Source: an uncultured Clostridia bacterium (GTDB lineage Bacteria; Bacillota; Clostridia; Lachnospirales; Lachnospiraceae). Taken from it: 36,023 nt of DNA. The notes under the pieces are model-generated. The model was not told the origin of the DNA and made no database searches. It worked only from the letters and a program-made list of their open reading frames with translations. A program made the translations under genes and the position numbers. Positions 7,533 through 15,378 of the stretch are shown in pieces. The DNA lies in contig CAMIVF010000004.1 of the NCBI GenBank assembly GCA_946401715.1, positions 1 through 36,023 of the forward strand, given 5' to 3'. Position 1 is the first letter of the stretch, and the number at the start of each line of letters is the position of its first letter.

Positions 7533-9728
7533 TTACTCACTGGAAACCAGCTGCTTGTAAAGTCCGCCCTTCGCATACAGTTCCTTGTGCGTTCCGCGCT
7601 CTACAACATGTCCCTGATCCATTACGATGATCTCGTCACAGTCACGGATCGTGGAGAGGCGATGCGCAACCACGATGCAGGTGATGCCTCTTTCCTGGAC
7701 AGACTGGACAACCTCCGCTTCCGTCCTCGCGTCCAGAGCGCTCGTTGCCTCGTCCATGATCAGGACTGTCGGATCCTGGGCCAGCACCCTGGCGATCTCC
7801 AGCCTCTGCCGCTGGCCTCCGGACAGGTCCTTCCCATTTTCTCTCAGCACATAGTTATATCCGCCGTCACGGTCGATGATGTCCGAATGGATGCTGGCAT
7901 CCCGCGCGGCCAGGATCACCTCAAAGTCTTCGATGGAGTTGTCCCACATCTTGATATTCTGCGCAATGGTGTCCTCGAACAGCGTCACCTCCTGATCCAC
8001 CTTTGCCACGGATCCCGTGAACAGGTTGCGGTCAATCTCATCAAGACGCTGCCCGTCATACAGGATCTCTCCGCTCCACGGCTTGTAGAGTCCTGTGAGA
8101 AGCTTCGCGATCGTGGACTTTCCGCATCCGGAAGCGCCGACAAACGCGATCTTCTGTCCCGGTTCCACCGTGAGACTGAAGTTCTCGATCAGAGGCTTTG
8201 CCAGAGGAGAATAGCCAAAGGTGACATTCTTCATCTCGACCCTTCCGTTCAGCTTGGCATAGCTGATCTCCTTATTCAGCTTCAGGGAATCCGGAGACAC
8301 ATCGGTCGGATATTCCAGGACATCCTCGATCCGTTCCATATCCGTACGCATCTCCCGGATCAGGTCCCGCGCGGAAGTCAGCTGTGTTACCGGCGCCGTA
8401 AAGCTGTTCAGAAGCGTCTGGAAGCCGAATACCATACCGATGGTAAAATTCCCGGACATGGTAAAGAGCAGTCCAAGCGCAAGGATGATGTCATTGGACA
8501 GTGACGTGACGAATCCAAGCAGCAGCCCGTAATACTGCGTAATGTGCTGGCTCTTCATATCCTGGCGGTTCACAGAAGCCTGGTAGCCGGCCCATCTGGC
8601 GAAGAAAGCGTCCTCCACTCCGCTCGCCTTGATCGTCTCGATCATCTCGATGCCGGAGACTGTGGTGGACTGCAGCTTCGCAGCGTCGCGAAGCCTGACC
8701 CTGGAAACATTGATCTTCTTATTGGAAACATACTTTGACAGGGCGCTGTTAATCAGAATTGATACAATCCCGACCAGGGACAGAATCACATTGTACCGGA
8801 GCATCACAACCAGATAGAAGATCATCATGCCCACATTCAGAATCAGCGGCGTTAACGTATTGATCATCGTCGATGCGATCGTCGCATTGGTCTGCTTCCG
8901 CATCACAATATCCCCGGTCTGCCGCTGGGAATAGAACTCGACAGGCAGTCGGAGCACATGCCACATGTACTCACTGTTCGACGTGATCGCCATCTTCCCT
9001 TCCATTCTCAGGGAAAAAATCCGCTCCACCACCGCCGTCACCATCTGGATTATAGCGATCACGGATACCATGATCAGAAACGGCGTCACCCACTCCGGAT
9101 TCTTGCCCGTAAGCAGCTGATCAAGGAATATCCTCTGAAAAGCGGGATTCAGCATACCGATCAGAGCGGTGATCGAGGAAAGCAGCACCGCAAACAGGAA
9201 AGAAAACGCAAGGCCTTTCATCTTCTTGCGTACGAAACCCATAATGCTCTTGGGTTCTCCGCCCGGCTCGAAGTTTTCCCCTGGCGACATTTCAATGATG
9301 ATTCCCGAGAAGCTGCTCTCAAACTCTTCTCTGGACACCTCAACAAGGCCTCTGGCAGGGTCATTGAGCACCGCTCTCCCCTTCCGGAAGCCATCCAGTA
9401 CAACAAAATGGTTGAAATTCCAGAACAGAATACAGGGAAAGATCCCTTCTTTTTCAAGATAAGAGGCTTCCACCTTATATCCTTCTGCATTCAGTCCATA
9501 ATTGATCGCCGCACGGCGGACACAATTCGCGTTGGATCCGTCCCGGGAAACACCGCAGTCTTTGCGCACTTTCTCAAGTGGAATCCACTTGCCGTAATAG
9601 GCAAGGATCATATCCAGACATGCAGCGCCGCATTCCAGCGCCTCCAGCTGCATGATCACGGGAACCCTGGCAACCTTTTTCCCGGTCACAGGCTCCTTCG
9701 CAGCAGCCATCTTCTTCCTTATTCCCAT
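7533..9728 (-). CDS. NHLM bacteriocin-system ABC transporter with C39 leader peptidase
   Basis: 731 residues. The N-terminal C39 cysteine peptidase has Q27 and C33 (MQLEALECGAACLDM), H107 (FNHFVVLDG) and D123 (LNDPARG), so its catalytic set is intact and it should cut a double-glycine-type leader in the cytoplasm. Six transmembrane helices span about 175-440. The ATPase has Walker A GASGCGKST at 531-539, LSGGQ at 635-639, Walker B VLIMDE at 655-660 and an H-loop at H689. The ATG start is five nt after the adaptor stop. Together with the next ABC gene it is the exporter core of an NHLM-type system. Substrate unknown: no precursor with a GG or GA leader is found in the window. Confidence 0.95.
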   Translation of the reverse strand: MGIRKKMAAAKEPVTGKKVARVPVIMQLEALECGAACLDMILAYYGKWIPLEKVRKDCGVSRDGSNANCVRRAAINYGLNAEGYKVEASYLEKEGIFPCILFWNFNHFVVLDGFRKGRAVLNDPARGLVEVSREEFESSFSGIIIEMSPGENFEPGGEPKSIMGFVRKKMKGLAFSFLFAVLLSSITALIGMLNPAFQRIFLDQLLTGKNPEWVTPFLIMVSVIAIIQMVTAVVERIFSLRMEGKMAITSNSEYMWHVLRLPVEFYSQRQTGDIVMRKQTNATIASTMINTLTPLILNVGMMIFYLVVMLRYNVILSLVGIVSILINSALSKYVSNKKINVSRVRLRDAAKLQSTTVSGIEMIETIKASGVEDAFFARWAGYQASVNRQDMKSQHITQYYGLLLGFVTSLSNDIILALGLLFTMSGNFTIGMVFGFQTLLNSFTAPVTQLTSARDLIREMRTDMERIEDVLEYPTDVSPDSLKLNKEISYAKLNGRVEMKNVTFGYSPLAKPLIENFSLTVEPGQKIAFVGASGCGKSTIAKLLTGLYKPWSGEILYDGQRLDEIDRNLFTGSVAKVDQEVTLFEDTIAQNIKMWDNSIEDFEVILAARDASIHSDIIDRDGGYNYVLRENGKDLSGGQRQRLEIARVLAQDPTVLIMDEATSALDARTEAEVVQSVQERGITCIVVAHRLSTIRDCDEIIVMDQGHVVERGTHKELYAKGGLYKQLVSSE

Positions 9729-9733
9729 TCGAA

Positions 9734-10066
9734 TCAGCTACCTGTCTTCCCGTCTGTTACAAACGAAGCAGGCGTGACAGTCTGTGTCGTAACCTGCCCG
9801 TCCGGACCCGTTGTCTCCATCTCAAGCTTTGCGGTAAATCCCCAGATAATCAGCGCCGCAAGCAAAACCAGGATTGCCATCACGAGAAGCCACATACCCG
9901 GTGTCGTGACACGGATATAGTCATCCACCTGCTCCGGGGAAGAGATCCGCGCATTTTTCCTGGTGTCACTTACAGGAGCATCCTGAGACGGCGCAGCTCC
10001 TTCTGCCTGAGGCGCTGCGGCTGTCTCCGCGCCATTCGCCATTCTTTCTTCTGCTTCCTGTCCCAT
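9734..10066 (-). CDS. short NHLM-type secretion adaptor, membrane-anchor part only
   Basis: 110 residues. A low-complexity Ala/Glu-rich N-terminus is followed by ISSPEQVDDYIRVTTPGMWLLVMAILVLLAALIIWGF, which matches the cytoplasmic box plus single membrane helix that opens NHLM/HlyD secretion proteins. Those proteins normally continue for a few hundred residues with a barrel-sandwich and coiled coil. This one stops about 30 residues after the helix, with no decayed remainder before the next gene, so it seems natively short rather than broken. A second in-frame ATG eight codons in is also possible; the ribosome site before the first is weak. It is first in the exporter operon. Confidence 0.72.
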   Translation of the reverse strand: MGQEAEERMANGAETAAAPQAEGAAPSQDAPVSDTRKNARISSPEQVDDYIRVTTPGMWLLVMAILVLLAALIIWGFTAKLEMETTGPDGQVTTQTVTPASFVTDGKTGS

Positions 10067-10081
10067 AGTCTTACCCGTCTG

Positions 10082-10098
10082 CCGGACATACTGTCCGG
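10082..10098 (-). promoter_or_regulatory. perfect 7-bp dyad in the NHLM operon leader
   Basis: CCGGACA and TGTCCGG flank a 3-nt centre. It falls in the predicted 5' leader, between the transcription start and the first gene, about 15 nt before the ATG. It could be an operator half-site pair or a small RNA hairpin controlling access to the ribosome site. Confidence 0.5.
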
Positions 10099-10128
10099 GC
10101 TGTCATAACAAAACGATTGTTCTTTTCT

Positions 10129-10157
10129 ATGATATCAATTTCACCCTCTGTTTGCAA
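10129..10157 (-). promoter_or_regulatory. sigma-A-type promoter of the NHLM exporter operon
   Basis: Minus-strand TTGCAA and TATCAT are separated by exactly 17 nt. The predicted start is roughly 55 nt before the adaptor ATG. Its presence inside the 71-codon ORF argues against that ORF being a gene. Confidence 0.65.
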
Positions 10158-10269
10158 TCCTCTCACCTGCGCCTTCGCAAGGCCTTCCCAGCCTGAATCA
10201 TCGTCATATGATAAAGCCGCCGAAAGCCGATTGCGATTGTTCTGCGCTGTCACGATCCTCACTTTTTGA

Positions 10270-10298
10270 TTTACACAGGGAAACATTTAAGATACCAT
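10270..10298 (+). promoter_or_regulatory. candidate promoter of the MFS transporter gene
   Basis: TTTACA and TACCAT with a 17-nt spacer, about 75 nt before the MFS start. An overlapping alternative (TTGATT, 16 nt, TAAGAT) is also possible, so the exact start is uncertain. Confidence 0.5.
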
Positions 10299-10377
10299 TA
10301 CAGGCAGCGCACCGCGCGGACGCTTTCTGTGTGCCATGCGCCTGTACTGTCAGAATTGATCATGAAGGAAGATGCAT

Positions 10378-11553
10378 ATGAATTACCGGAAAACCCTGAT
10401 CGCCTGCTACCTGGGCTTTATCACACAGGCAATCAGCGCGAACTTTGCCCCCCTGCTGTTTCTGAAATTCCACACGGACTATGGAATTCCGCTGGGAAAG
10501 ATTGCCCTGATCCCAACCGTGTTCTTTCTGACGCAGCTGCTGATTGATGTTTTCTGTGCCCGGTTTGTCGACAGGATCGGGTATCGCCTGAGCATCGTAA
10601 TCTCGGAGGTTGCCAGTGCCCTCGGCCTGGCAGGGCTGGCGGTGCTGCCGGGCCTGTTTGCCGATCCCTTTACAGGAATCATTCTCTGCGTGCTGGTCTA
10701 TGCGATCGGCAGCGGTCTCATCGAGGTTCTGGTCAGTCCCATCGTGGAGGCCTGTCCCTTCGAGAACAAGGACGCCGTGATGAGCATGCTGCATTCCTTC
10801 TACTGCTGGGGCTGCGTCGGCGTTATCCTGCTGTCTACCGTGTTCTTCTTCCTCTTCGGCATAGAGAACTGGAGATGGCTGGCACTCTTATGGGCCCTGA
10901 TCCCTCTGTACAACATCTACAACTTCGCCACCTGCCCCATCGAACGGCTGACAGAGGAAGGAGAAGGGATGACCATCGGCGCCCTGTTCAGAACGCCGTT
11001 TTTCTGGGCCGCCATCCTTCTGATGGTCTGCGCAGGCGCTTCGGAGCTGTCGATGGCGCAGTGGGCTTCTGCCTACACGGAAGCGGCCCTGGGATTCCCG
11101 AAGACAGCAGGCGATCTCATCGGCCCCTGCCTCTTTGCCGTAACCATGGGCATCAGCAGGGTGATCTACGGCAGATACGGTGCGAAGATGAACCTGAACC
11201 GCTTCATGCTCGGCTCCGGCATCCTGTGCCTGTGCTGCTATCTGCTGACCGCACTCTCTTCCAGTCCTGTTCTGGGACTGGCAGGCTGTATTTTCTGCGG
11301 CTTCTCCGTTGGAATTATGTGGCCCGGTACCATCAGCATTTCTTCTCCCCGCCTGCCGCAGGGCGGCACGGCTCTGTTCGCGCTGCTTGCGATGGCCGGT
11401 GACCTGGGAGGCGCCTTCGGTCCCGGTCTGGTCGGTGCCGTGACACAGCAGGCAGGGGACAACATGCAGACCGGCATGCTTGCCGGCAGTATCTTCCCGC
11501 TGGTATTGATTCTGGCCCTGCTTCTGATCAGTCGGAAACCGCGTAATCCCTGA
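10378..11553 (+). CDS. MFS transporter, substrate unknown
   Basis: 391 residues from MNYRKTLIACYLGF. The track start is two codons earlier, but AAGGAAG gives proper spacing only to this ATG. About twelve hydrophobic helices, with a central hydrophilic break near PIERLTEEGEGMTIGALF. The first loop carries the MFS-like CARFVDRIGYRLSIV, the counterpart of the GxLaDrxGrk motif. The glycine-rich GDLGGAFGPGLVGAVTQQ sits near the C-terminus. It is the only gene on the plus strand in the left two thirds of the window and its end overlaps the convergent hydrolase gene by 26 bp. Sugar or drug transport cannot be separated from sequence alone. Confidence 0.88.
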   Translation: MNYRKTLIACYLGFITQAISANFAPLLFLKFHTDYGIPLGKIALIPTVFFLTQLLIDVFCARFVDRIGYRLSIVISEVASALGLAGLAVLPGLFADPFTGIILCVLVYAIGSGLIEVLVSPIVEACPFENKDAVMSMLHSFYCWGCVGVILLSTVFFFLFGIENWRWLALLWALIPLYNIYNFATCPIERLTEEGEGMTIGALFRTPFFWAAILLMVCAGASELSMAQWASAYTEAALGFPKTAGDLIGPCLFAVTMGISRVIYGRYGAKMNLNRFMLGSGILCLCCYLLTALSSSPVLGLAGCIFCGFSVGIMWPGTISISSPRLPQGGTALFALLAMAGDLGGAFGPGLVGAVTQQAGDNMQTGMLAGSIFPLVLILALLLISRKPRNP

Positions 11554-12091
11554 CAGCCTGCATGGTGCTGCGCAGGATTTCAATGTCACGCTCCACCACG
11601 CCTGTCTCCAGGGAATGGTTTGCCCCTTCTGTTTCATACAGCCGGATGCCGGCCTTTGCGCAGCAGTCCTCAATCACCTTCGTATCCGCCCATGGATCTG
11701 CCGTTCCATGAAATGCAATCGCGCCGCTGCCGGCCCACCGGAACGTGTCTTCCACCGGCGTATACAGAATCTGCCGGCACAAAATCTCATGACTGCATGC
11801 ATACGCGCAGCCGACCGCCGTTCCGATGCTCTTGCCGACAAACAGAACCTTTTCATACGAATCCCATTTGATCTCTTTCAGGATCTCCTCTGTCTGTTCG
11901 AGCGCCATCGCAGCGCAGGCGCGCATCTTTTCAGCATTCCCCTTTACGCCGGACGGAAACCCGCTGTAAGGAACCGGCACCACCTCCCAGTCCATTCCTT
12001 TCAGCAGCTTCCAGCTGTAGTACAGAAGCGGCTTGTCACAGGTGTACCCGATTCCGGGAAACAGGCATGCGATCTTCTTGGGTTGGTTCAT
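11528..12091 (-). CDS. small alpha/beta-hydrolase-like protein
   Basis: 187 residues from MNQPKKIACLFPGIGYT; the earlier track start has no ribosome site, whereas GAGGAG precedes this one by about ten nt. The fold signs are a nucleophile elbow G-K-S-I-G (FVGKSIGTAVG), an acid in FHGTADPWAD and a histidine in EGANHSLE, in the correct order for a Ser-Asp-His triad. No signal peptide, so cytoplasmic. The substrate is not predictable. It lies about 56 nt downstream of the multidrug-type ABC gene, on the same strand, and overlaps the MFS gene tail to tail. Confidence 0.8.
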   Translation of the reverse strand: MNQPKKIACLFPGIGYTCDKPLLYYSWKLLKGMDWEVVPVPYSGFPSGVKGNAEKMRACAAMALEQTEEILKEIKWDSYEKVLFVGKSIGTAVGCAYACSHEILCRQILYTPVEDTFRWAGSGAIAFHGTADPWADTKVIEDCCAKAGIRLYETEGANHSLETGVVERDIEILRSTMQAVRDYAVSD

Positions 12092-12147
12092 CTTCGTCTC
12101 GCTCCTCATCGGTAAAAAACCACAAATCTGGCAGGTACCGGCTTTTT

Positions 12148-13860
12148 CTACAGTTCCTGGGCCTCATACAGCTGCGCGTATTCGCCGCCTGCCTTCAGCA
12201 GCTGCTCATGGGTGCCGGCTTCTTTGATCTGCCCTTCTTCGATCACAACGATCCGGTCCGCATTCCGCACGGTGGAAAGCCGGTGCGCGATGACAAAGGA
12301 TGTCCTGCTCTTCATCAGCCCGTCAAAGCTTCTCTGGATGTGTTCCTCTGTGATGGTATCCAGGGCAGAGGTAGCTTCGTCCAGGATCAGTACCGCCGGA
12401 TCCTTCAGGAAGATTCTTGCGATAGAGACTCTCTGCCGCTGTCCGCCGGACAGCTTGGTTCCCCGCTCTCCCACATAAGTGTCAAATCCTTCCGGCATGC
12501 GGACGATGTCTTCGTAGATCTCTGCCCTGCGGGCTGCCTCTTCGACTTCCTTGTCAGACGCGTCCGGCCTTCCGTACCGGATGTTCTCACGGATCGTATC
12601 CGCGAAGATAAACACCTCCTGCTGCACGATTCCGACACTGCTGCGGAGCGACTTCTTTGTCACATCCCGGATATCGGTTCCGTCGATCCGGATGGATCCG
12701 GATACGACATCATAGAAACGCGGGATCAGGTGGCACAGCGTCGTCTTTCCGCCTCCGGACGCACCGACCACCGCGATCATTTCTCCGCCCGCGACATGCA
12801 GGTCAATATCGTGCAGTACCTCCGGATTGTGGATATAGGAAAAACTGACATGGTCAATGTCAACGCGCCCTTCTGTCACCGTCAGATCCGTGGCGTCAGG
12901 CTTTTCCTGCACAGTCGGCTCCATGGCCATCACTTCTTCAAACCGGCGCAGCCCTGCCATGCCGCTGGAAAAGATCTCGGCAAACTGTGCCATTTTCCGG
13001 ATCGGCGTGACGAAGGAGCTCACAAACAGGGTGAAGGTGATCAGGTCGATGTAATTCATCTGTCCCTTCATGATCAGGAATCCGCCGACCGCAATCACAA
13101 CCGCCGGCAGGATCCCCATAAAGAATTCCTGGGACGCGAAAAAGATTCCCATCGCCTGATAAAAATCCTTTTTCGCGGTGCGGTACTGCATATTCGCGTC
13201 GGTAAAACGCTCATTGTCTACTTCTTCGTTCGCGAACGCCTTGGAGGTCTTCATGCCGGACAGGCTGGTCTCGATGCTCGTATTGATGCCGGCAAGCTTC
13301 TTTTTGACGTTCGTGGAAGTCCGGGACATATTCCGGCGCTGCAGCATCGTGATGGCAAGGAAAATCGGAATCAGGACCGACACCACCAGCGCCAGGCGCC
13401 ATTCAATGGTGAACATGATGGTCAGAGATCCCACCACAGTCAGTACACTGATCAGAAGATCCTCCGGACCGTGATGCGCCAGCTCCGTGATCTCAAACAG
13501 GTCACCGGTCAGCCGGCTCATCAGGTTTCCCGTGCGCATCTGGTCATAGAATTCGAAGTCCAGTTCCTGCAGATGGCGGAACAGATCGGCGCGGATGTCC
13601 GCCTCCACACGGGCACCGAAGGTATGCCCCCAGTAGGTCATGACAAAAAAACAGACAGACCGGATCACATAGCTGACAGCCACCGCTGCCATCAGGGCAA
13701 AAAACGCTCCAAAAAGGCGGTCCGGCAGAAGGGTGTTCATGGCATGCCTGGAAACCACCGGGAATGCAAGATCAATCGCCGACGCCAGAACGGCGCAGAA
13801 CATATCAAGCAGGAACAGTTTCATATGCGGTTTGAAATACCGCAGCAGTGTTTTCAGCAT
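12148..13860 (-). CDS. multidrug/lipid-type ABC exporter, fused permease and ATPase
   Basis: 570 residues from the ATG at MLKTLLRYFKPH. The track uses a GTG three codons earlier, but AGAGGAG sits only one base from it and ten from this ATG. A six-helix type-IV exporter domain covers about 15-300 (FYDQMRTGNLMSRLTGD coupling region). The ATPase has Walker A GASGGGKTT at 366-374, then LSGGQRQRVSIAR, Walker B VLILDE, and the H-loop in FVIAHRLSTV. It is a homodimeric half transporter of the MsbA/LmrA/YfiB type. A palindromic operator-like site lies directly upstream, hinting at local induction. Substrate unknown. Confidence 0.93.
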   Translation of the reverse strand: MLKTLLRYFKPHMKLFLLDMFCAVLASAIDLAFPVVSRHAMNTLLPDRLFGAFFALMAAVAVSYVIRSVCFFVMTYWGHTFGARVEADIRADLFRHLQELDFEFYDQMRTGNLMSRLTGDLFEITELAHHGPEDLLISVLTVVGSLTIMFTIEWRLALVVSVLIPIFLAITMLQRRNMSRTSTNVKKKLAGINTSIETSLSGMKTSKAFANEEVDNERFTDANMQYRTAKKDFYQAMGIFFASQEFFMGILPAVVIAVGGFLIMKGQMNYIDLITFTLFVSSFVTPIRKMAQFAEIFSSGMAGLRRFEEVMAMEPTVQEKPDATDLTVTEGRVDIDHVSFSYIHNPEVLHDIDLHVAGGEMIAVVGASGGGKTTLCHLIPRFYDVVSGSIRIDGTDIRDVTKKSLRSSVGIVQQEVFIFADTIRENIRYGRPDASDKEVEEAARRAEIYEDIVRMPEGFDTYVGERGTKLSGGQRQRVSIARIFLKDPAVLILDEATSALDTITEEHIQRSFDGLMKSRTSFVIAHRLSTVRNADRIVVIEEGQIKEAGTHEQLLKAGGEYAQLYEAQEL

Positions 13861-13883
13861 TCTACTCACGCTCCTCTAAAAAC

Positions 13884-13909
13884 ACCAGTTTTATCTGACT
13901 AATACTGGT
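13884..13909. promoter_or_regulatory. MarR-like operator dyad before the multidrug ABC gene
   Basis: A 26-bp imperfect palindrome of form ACCAGT-n-TTA-n6-TAA-n-ACTGGT: nine of ten positions per arm are symmetric. The TTA-n6-TAA core is the spacing common to MarR-family sites. It overlaps a candidate promoter and ends about 24 nt before the ABC start. With the G-T5 that follows it in minus-strand RNA it could alternatively act as a weak terminator for the MATE gene. Confidence 0.55.
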
Positions 13910-13927
13910 CGGATACGATTACCGTAA
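13899..13927 (-). promoter_or_regulatory. candidate promoter of the multidrug ABC gene
   Basis: Minus-strand TTACGG and TATTAG with a 17-nt spacer. The -10 element lies inside the dyad, so a bound repressor would block polymerase. The match is moderate. Confidence 0.4.
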
Positions 13928-13947
13928 CCGCATGCCTTCGGCATTCG

Positions 13948-15378
13948 CTAACGGTATTCCGCTCCCCTTTTCTTCGGGGACCAGCCCTCCATGGCTGCGA
14001 TCCCCTCCGGCGTCACCGGACGGATCCATTTCCCGCTGAACAGATGGCGCTGCATCAGCACATACCTGACCGGCTCATCGACATAGCAGCAGGCAAAGAC
14101 CACCAGCGTCGGCCAGTGCCATACCATGCCGGACAGACAGACGACGGGCAGTACCATGGCCCACATGAAGATAATCTCCATGACCGTACCGTATACAGAA
14201 TCTCCCGCGGCACGGAACGTGTCATTCTGGACCCAGTTTCCCATCCGGATCAGGCTTGCTGCGGCATAGATGCAGATCATGCCGAAGGCAATCCGGAAGC
14301 TCTCCCCGTGCATTCCCATGACAGACAGGATCGGGGTATGCAGAAGGATCAGCGTCAGGCCGAGCATGCCGATGATGCCCTGGCACAGATACACCAGCCG
14401 CCATGCCCGTTCATAGGCAAGATCGATCTGCCCGGAGCCCACCTTCGTGCCGACCAGCACAGAAGATGCATTGGAGAAGCCCGCAAAGAAACCGATCACC
14501 AGGCCTTCCAGGGTCCGGAACACCGCAAGCGCGGCGATGGCCTCCTCCGGCTGCCGTCCCAGCACAATATTGATCACCATGTTCCCAAGCCCGATAAAAA
14601 TTTCATTCATCAGGATCGGGAAGCACTTTTTGAAGTAAATCCGGAAAAATGCGCCCGTCAGGCGAAAGTGCCTGTGAATGGCAAGCAGATAAGGGTGCTT
14701 CCTTTTCGCCGCAAGAAGCACGATCACCAGGATTCCGGACGCCTGCGCCATGACCGTGGCTGCCGCCGCGCCTCTCACGCCCATCGCCGGGACGGTGAAG
14801 AAACCGAAGATCAGGATCCGGTTGAGAATGATATTCGTCAGGACAGAAACGATGGAAGCATAAAGCGGGATCCGCACCTGCCCTGTACATCGCAGCAGGG
14901 CAGCCATCCCCATGGACAGGACCATCAGCGGATAGGAGAATCCGGCAATCCGGAGATACTGTATTCCTACCTGGCGGATGGCCTGCTTATCCGTATACAG
15001 ACGCATCACCAGCCCGGGAAAACAGACTGCCATCACACAGAACAGGACGCCAACCGTCAGCATGCAGACCAGCGTCATGCCGTAAGACCGGTTGATTCCG
15101 TCATCGTCTTCCGCCCCCCAGTACTGGGAAAAGAACAGCATGCCGCCGCCTACGAATCCCCAGAAGCAGGAAAACATCAGAGAGGAAAACTGTGCGCAGA
15201 GTCCCACTGCTCCGACCTGCCTGGTTCCCAGGGACGCGATCATCATCGTATCCACCATGGAGCCGGTCGTTGTCAGCAAATTCTGCAACGCCACAGGAAC
15301 GGCAATCACAGCAACCTTTTTCAGGAATTCTCCCCAGGAAAAGGATCCCTTTTTCCTGCCGGTCACCGGTTTTTGCAT
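13948..15378 (-). CDS. MATE-family multidrug exporter
   Basis: 476 residues, about twelve helices in two related halves, with typical MATE stretches: VPVALQNLLTTTGSMVDTMMIASLG at the N-terminus, LRCTGQVRIPLYASIVSVLTNIILNRILIFG in the middle, and FRAAGDSVYGTVMEI in the second half. GGAGGG lies about nine nt before the ATG. The start overlaps the end of the EamA gene by 16 nt, so the two exporters are translationally coupled. Family role: cation-coupled efflux of drugs or metabolites. The substrate is not readable. Confidence 0.92.
   Translation of the reverse strand: MQKPVTGRKKGSFSWGEFLKKVAVIAVPVALQNLLTTTGSMVDTMMIASLGTRQVGAVGLCAQFSSLMFSCFWGFVGGGMLFFSQYWGAEDDDGINRSYGMTLVCMLTVGVLFCVMAVCFPGLVMRLYTDKQAIRQVGIQYLRIAGFSYPLMVLSMGMAALLRCTGQVRIPLYASIVSVLTNIILNRILIFGFFTVPAMGVRGAAAATVMAQASGILVIVLLAAKRKHPYLLAIHRHFRLTGAFFRIYFKKCFPILMNEIFIGLGNMVINIVLGRQPEEAIAALAVFRTLEGLVIGFFAGFSNASSVLVGTKVGSGQIDLAYERAWRLVYLCQGIIGMLGLTLILLHTPILSVMGMHGESFRIAFGMICIYAAASLIRMGNWVQNDTFRAAGDSVYGTVMEIIFMWAMVLPVVCLSGMVWHWPTLVVFACCYVDEPVRYVLMQRHLFSGKWIRPVTPEGIAAMEGWSPKKRGAEYR

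Larger units (their letters stand above)
10067..10377. other. divergent intergenic region between the NHLM operon and the MFS gene
   Basis: About 310 bp without a convincing gene. It holds one promoter for each direction and a short dyad in the leftward leader, listed separately. A 71-codon minus-strand ORF covers most of it, but it has no ribosome site, its codon use is more AT-rich than neighbouring genes, and it overlaps the promoter. Confidence 0.65.

Noticed and set aside
10071-10286. 71-codon minus-strand ORF before the NHLM operon
   Set aside because: No ribosome site, codon use more AT-rich than neighbouring genes, and it covers the well-formed TTGCAA/TATCAT promoter and leader dyad.
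10888-11673. 261-codon minus-strand ORF
   Set aside because: Antisense shadow of the MFS gene, Gln/Gly/Arg-rich with no recognisable fold.
12067-13902. 611-codon plus-strand ORF
   Set aside because: Exact shadow of the multidrug ABC gene on the other strand; His/Arg/Gln-rich product without domains.
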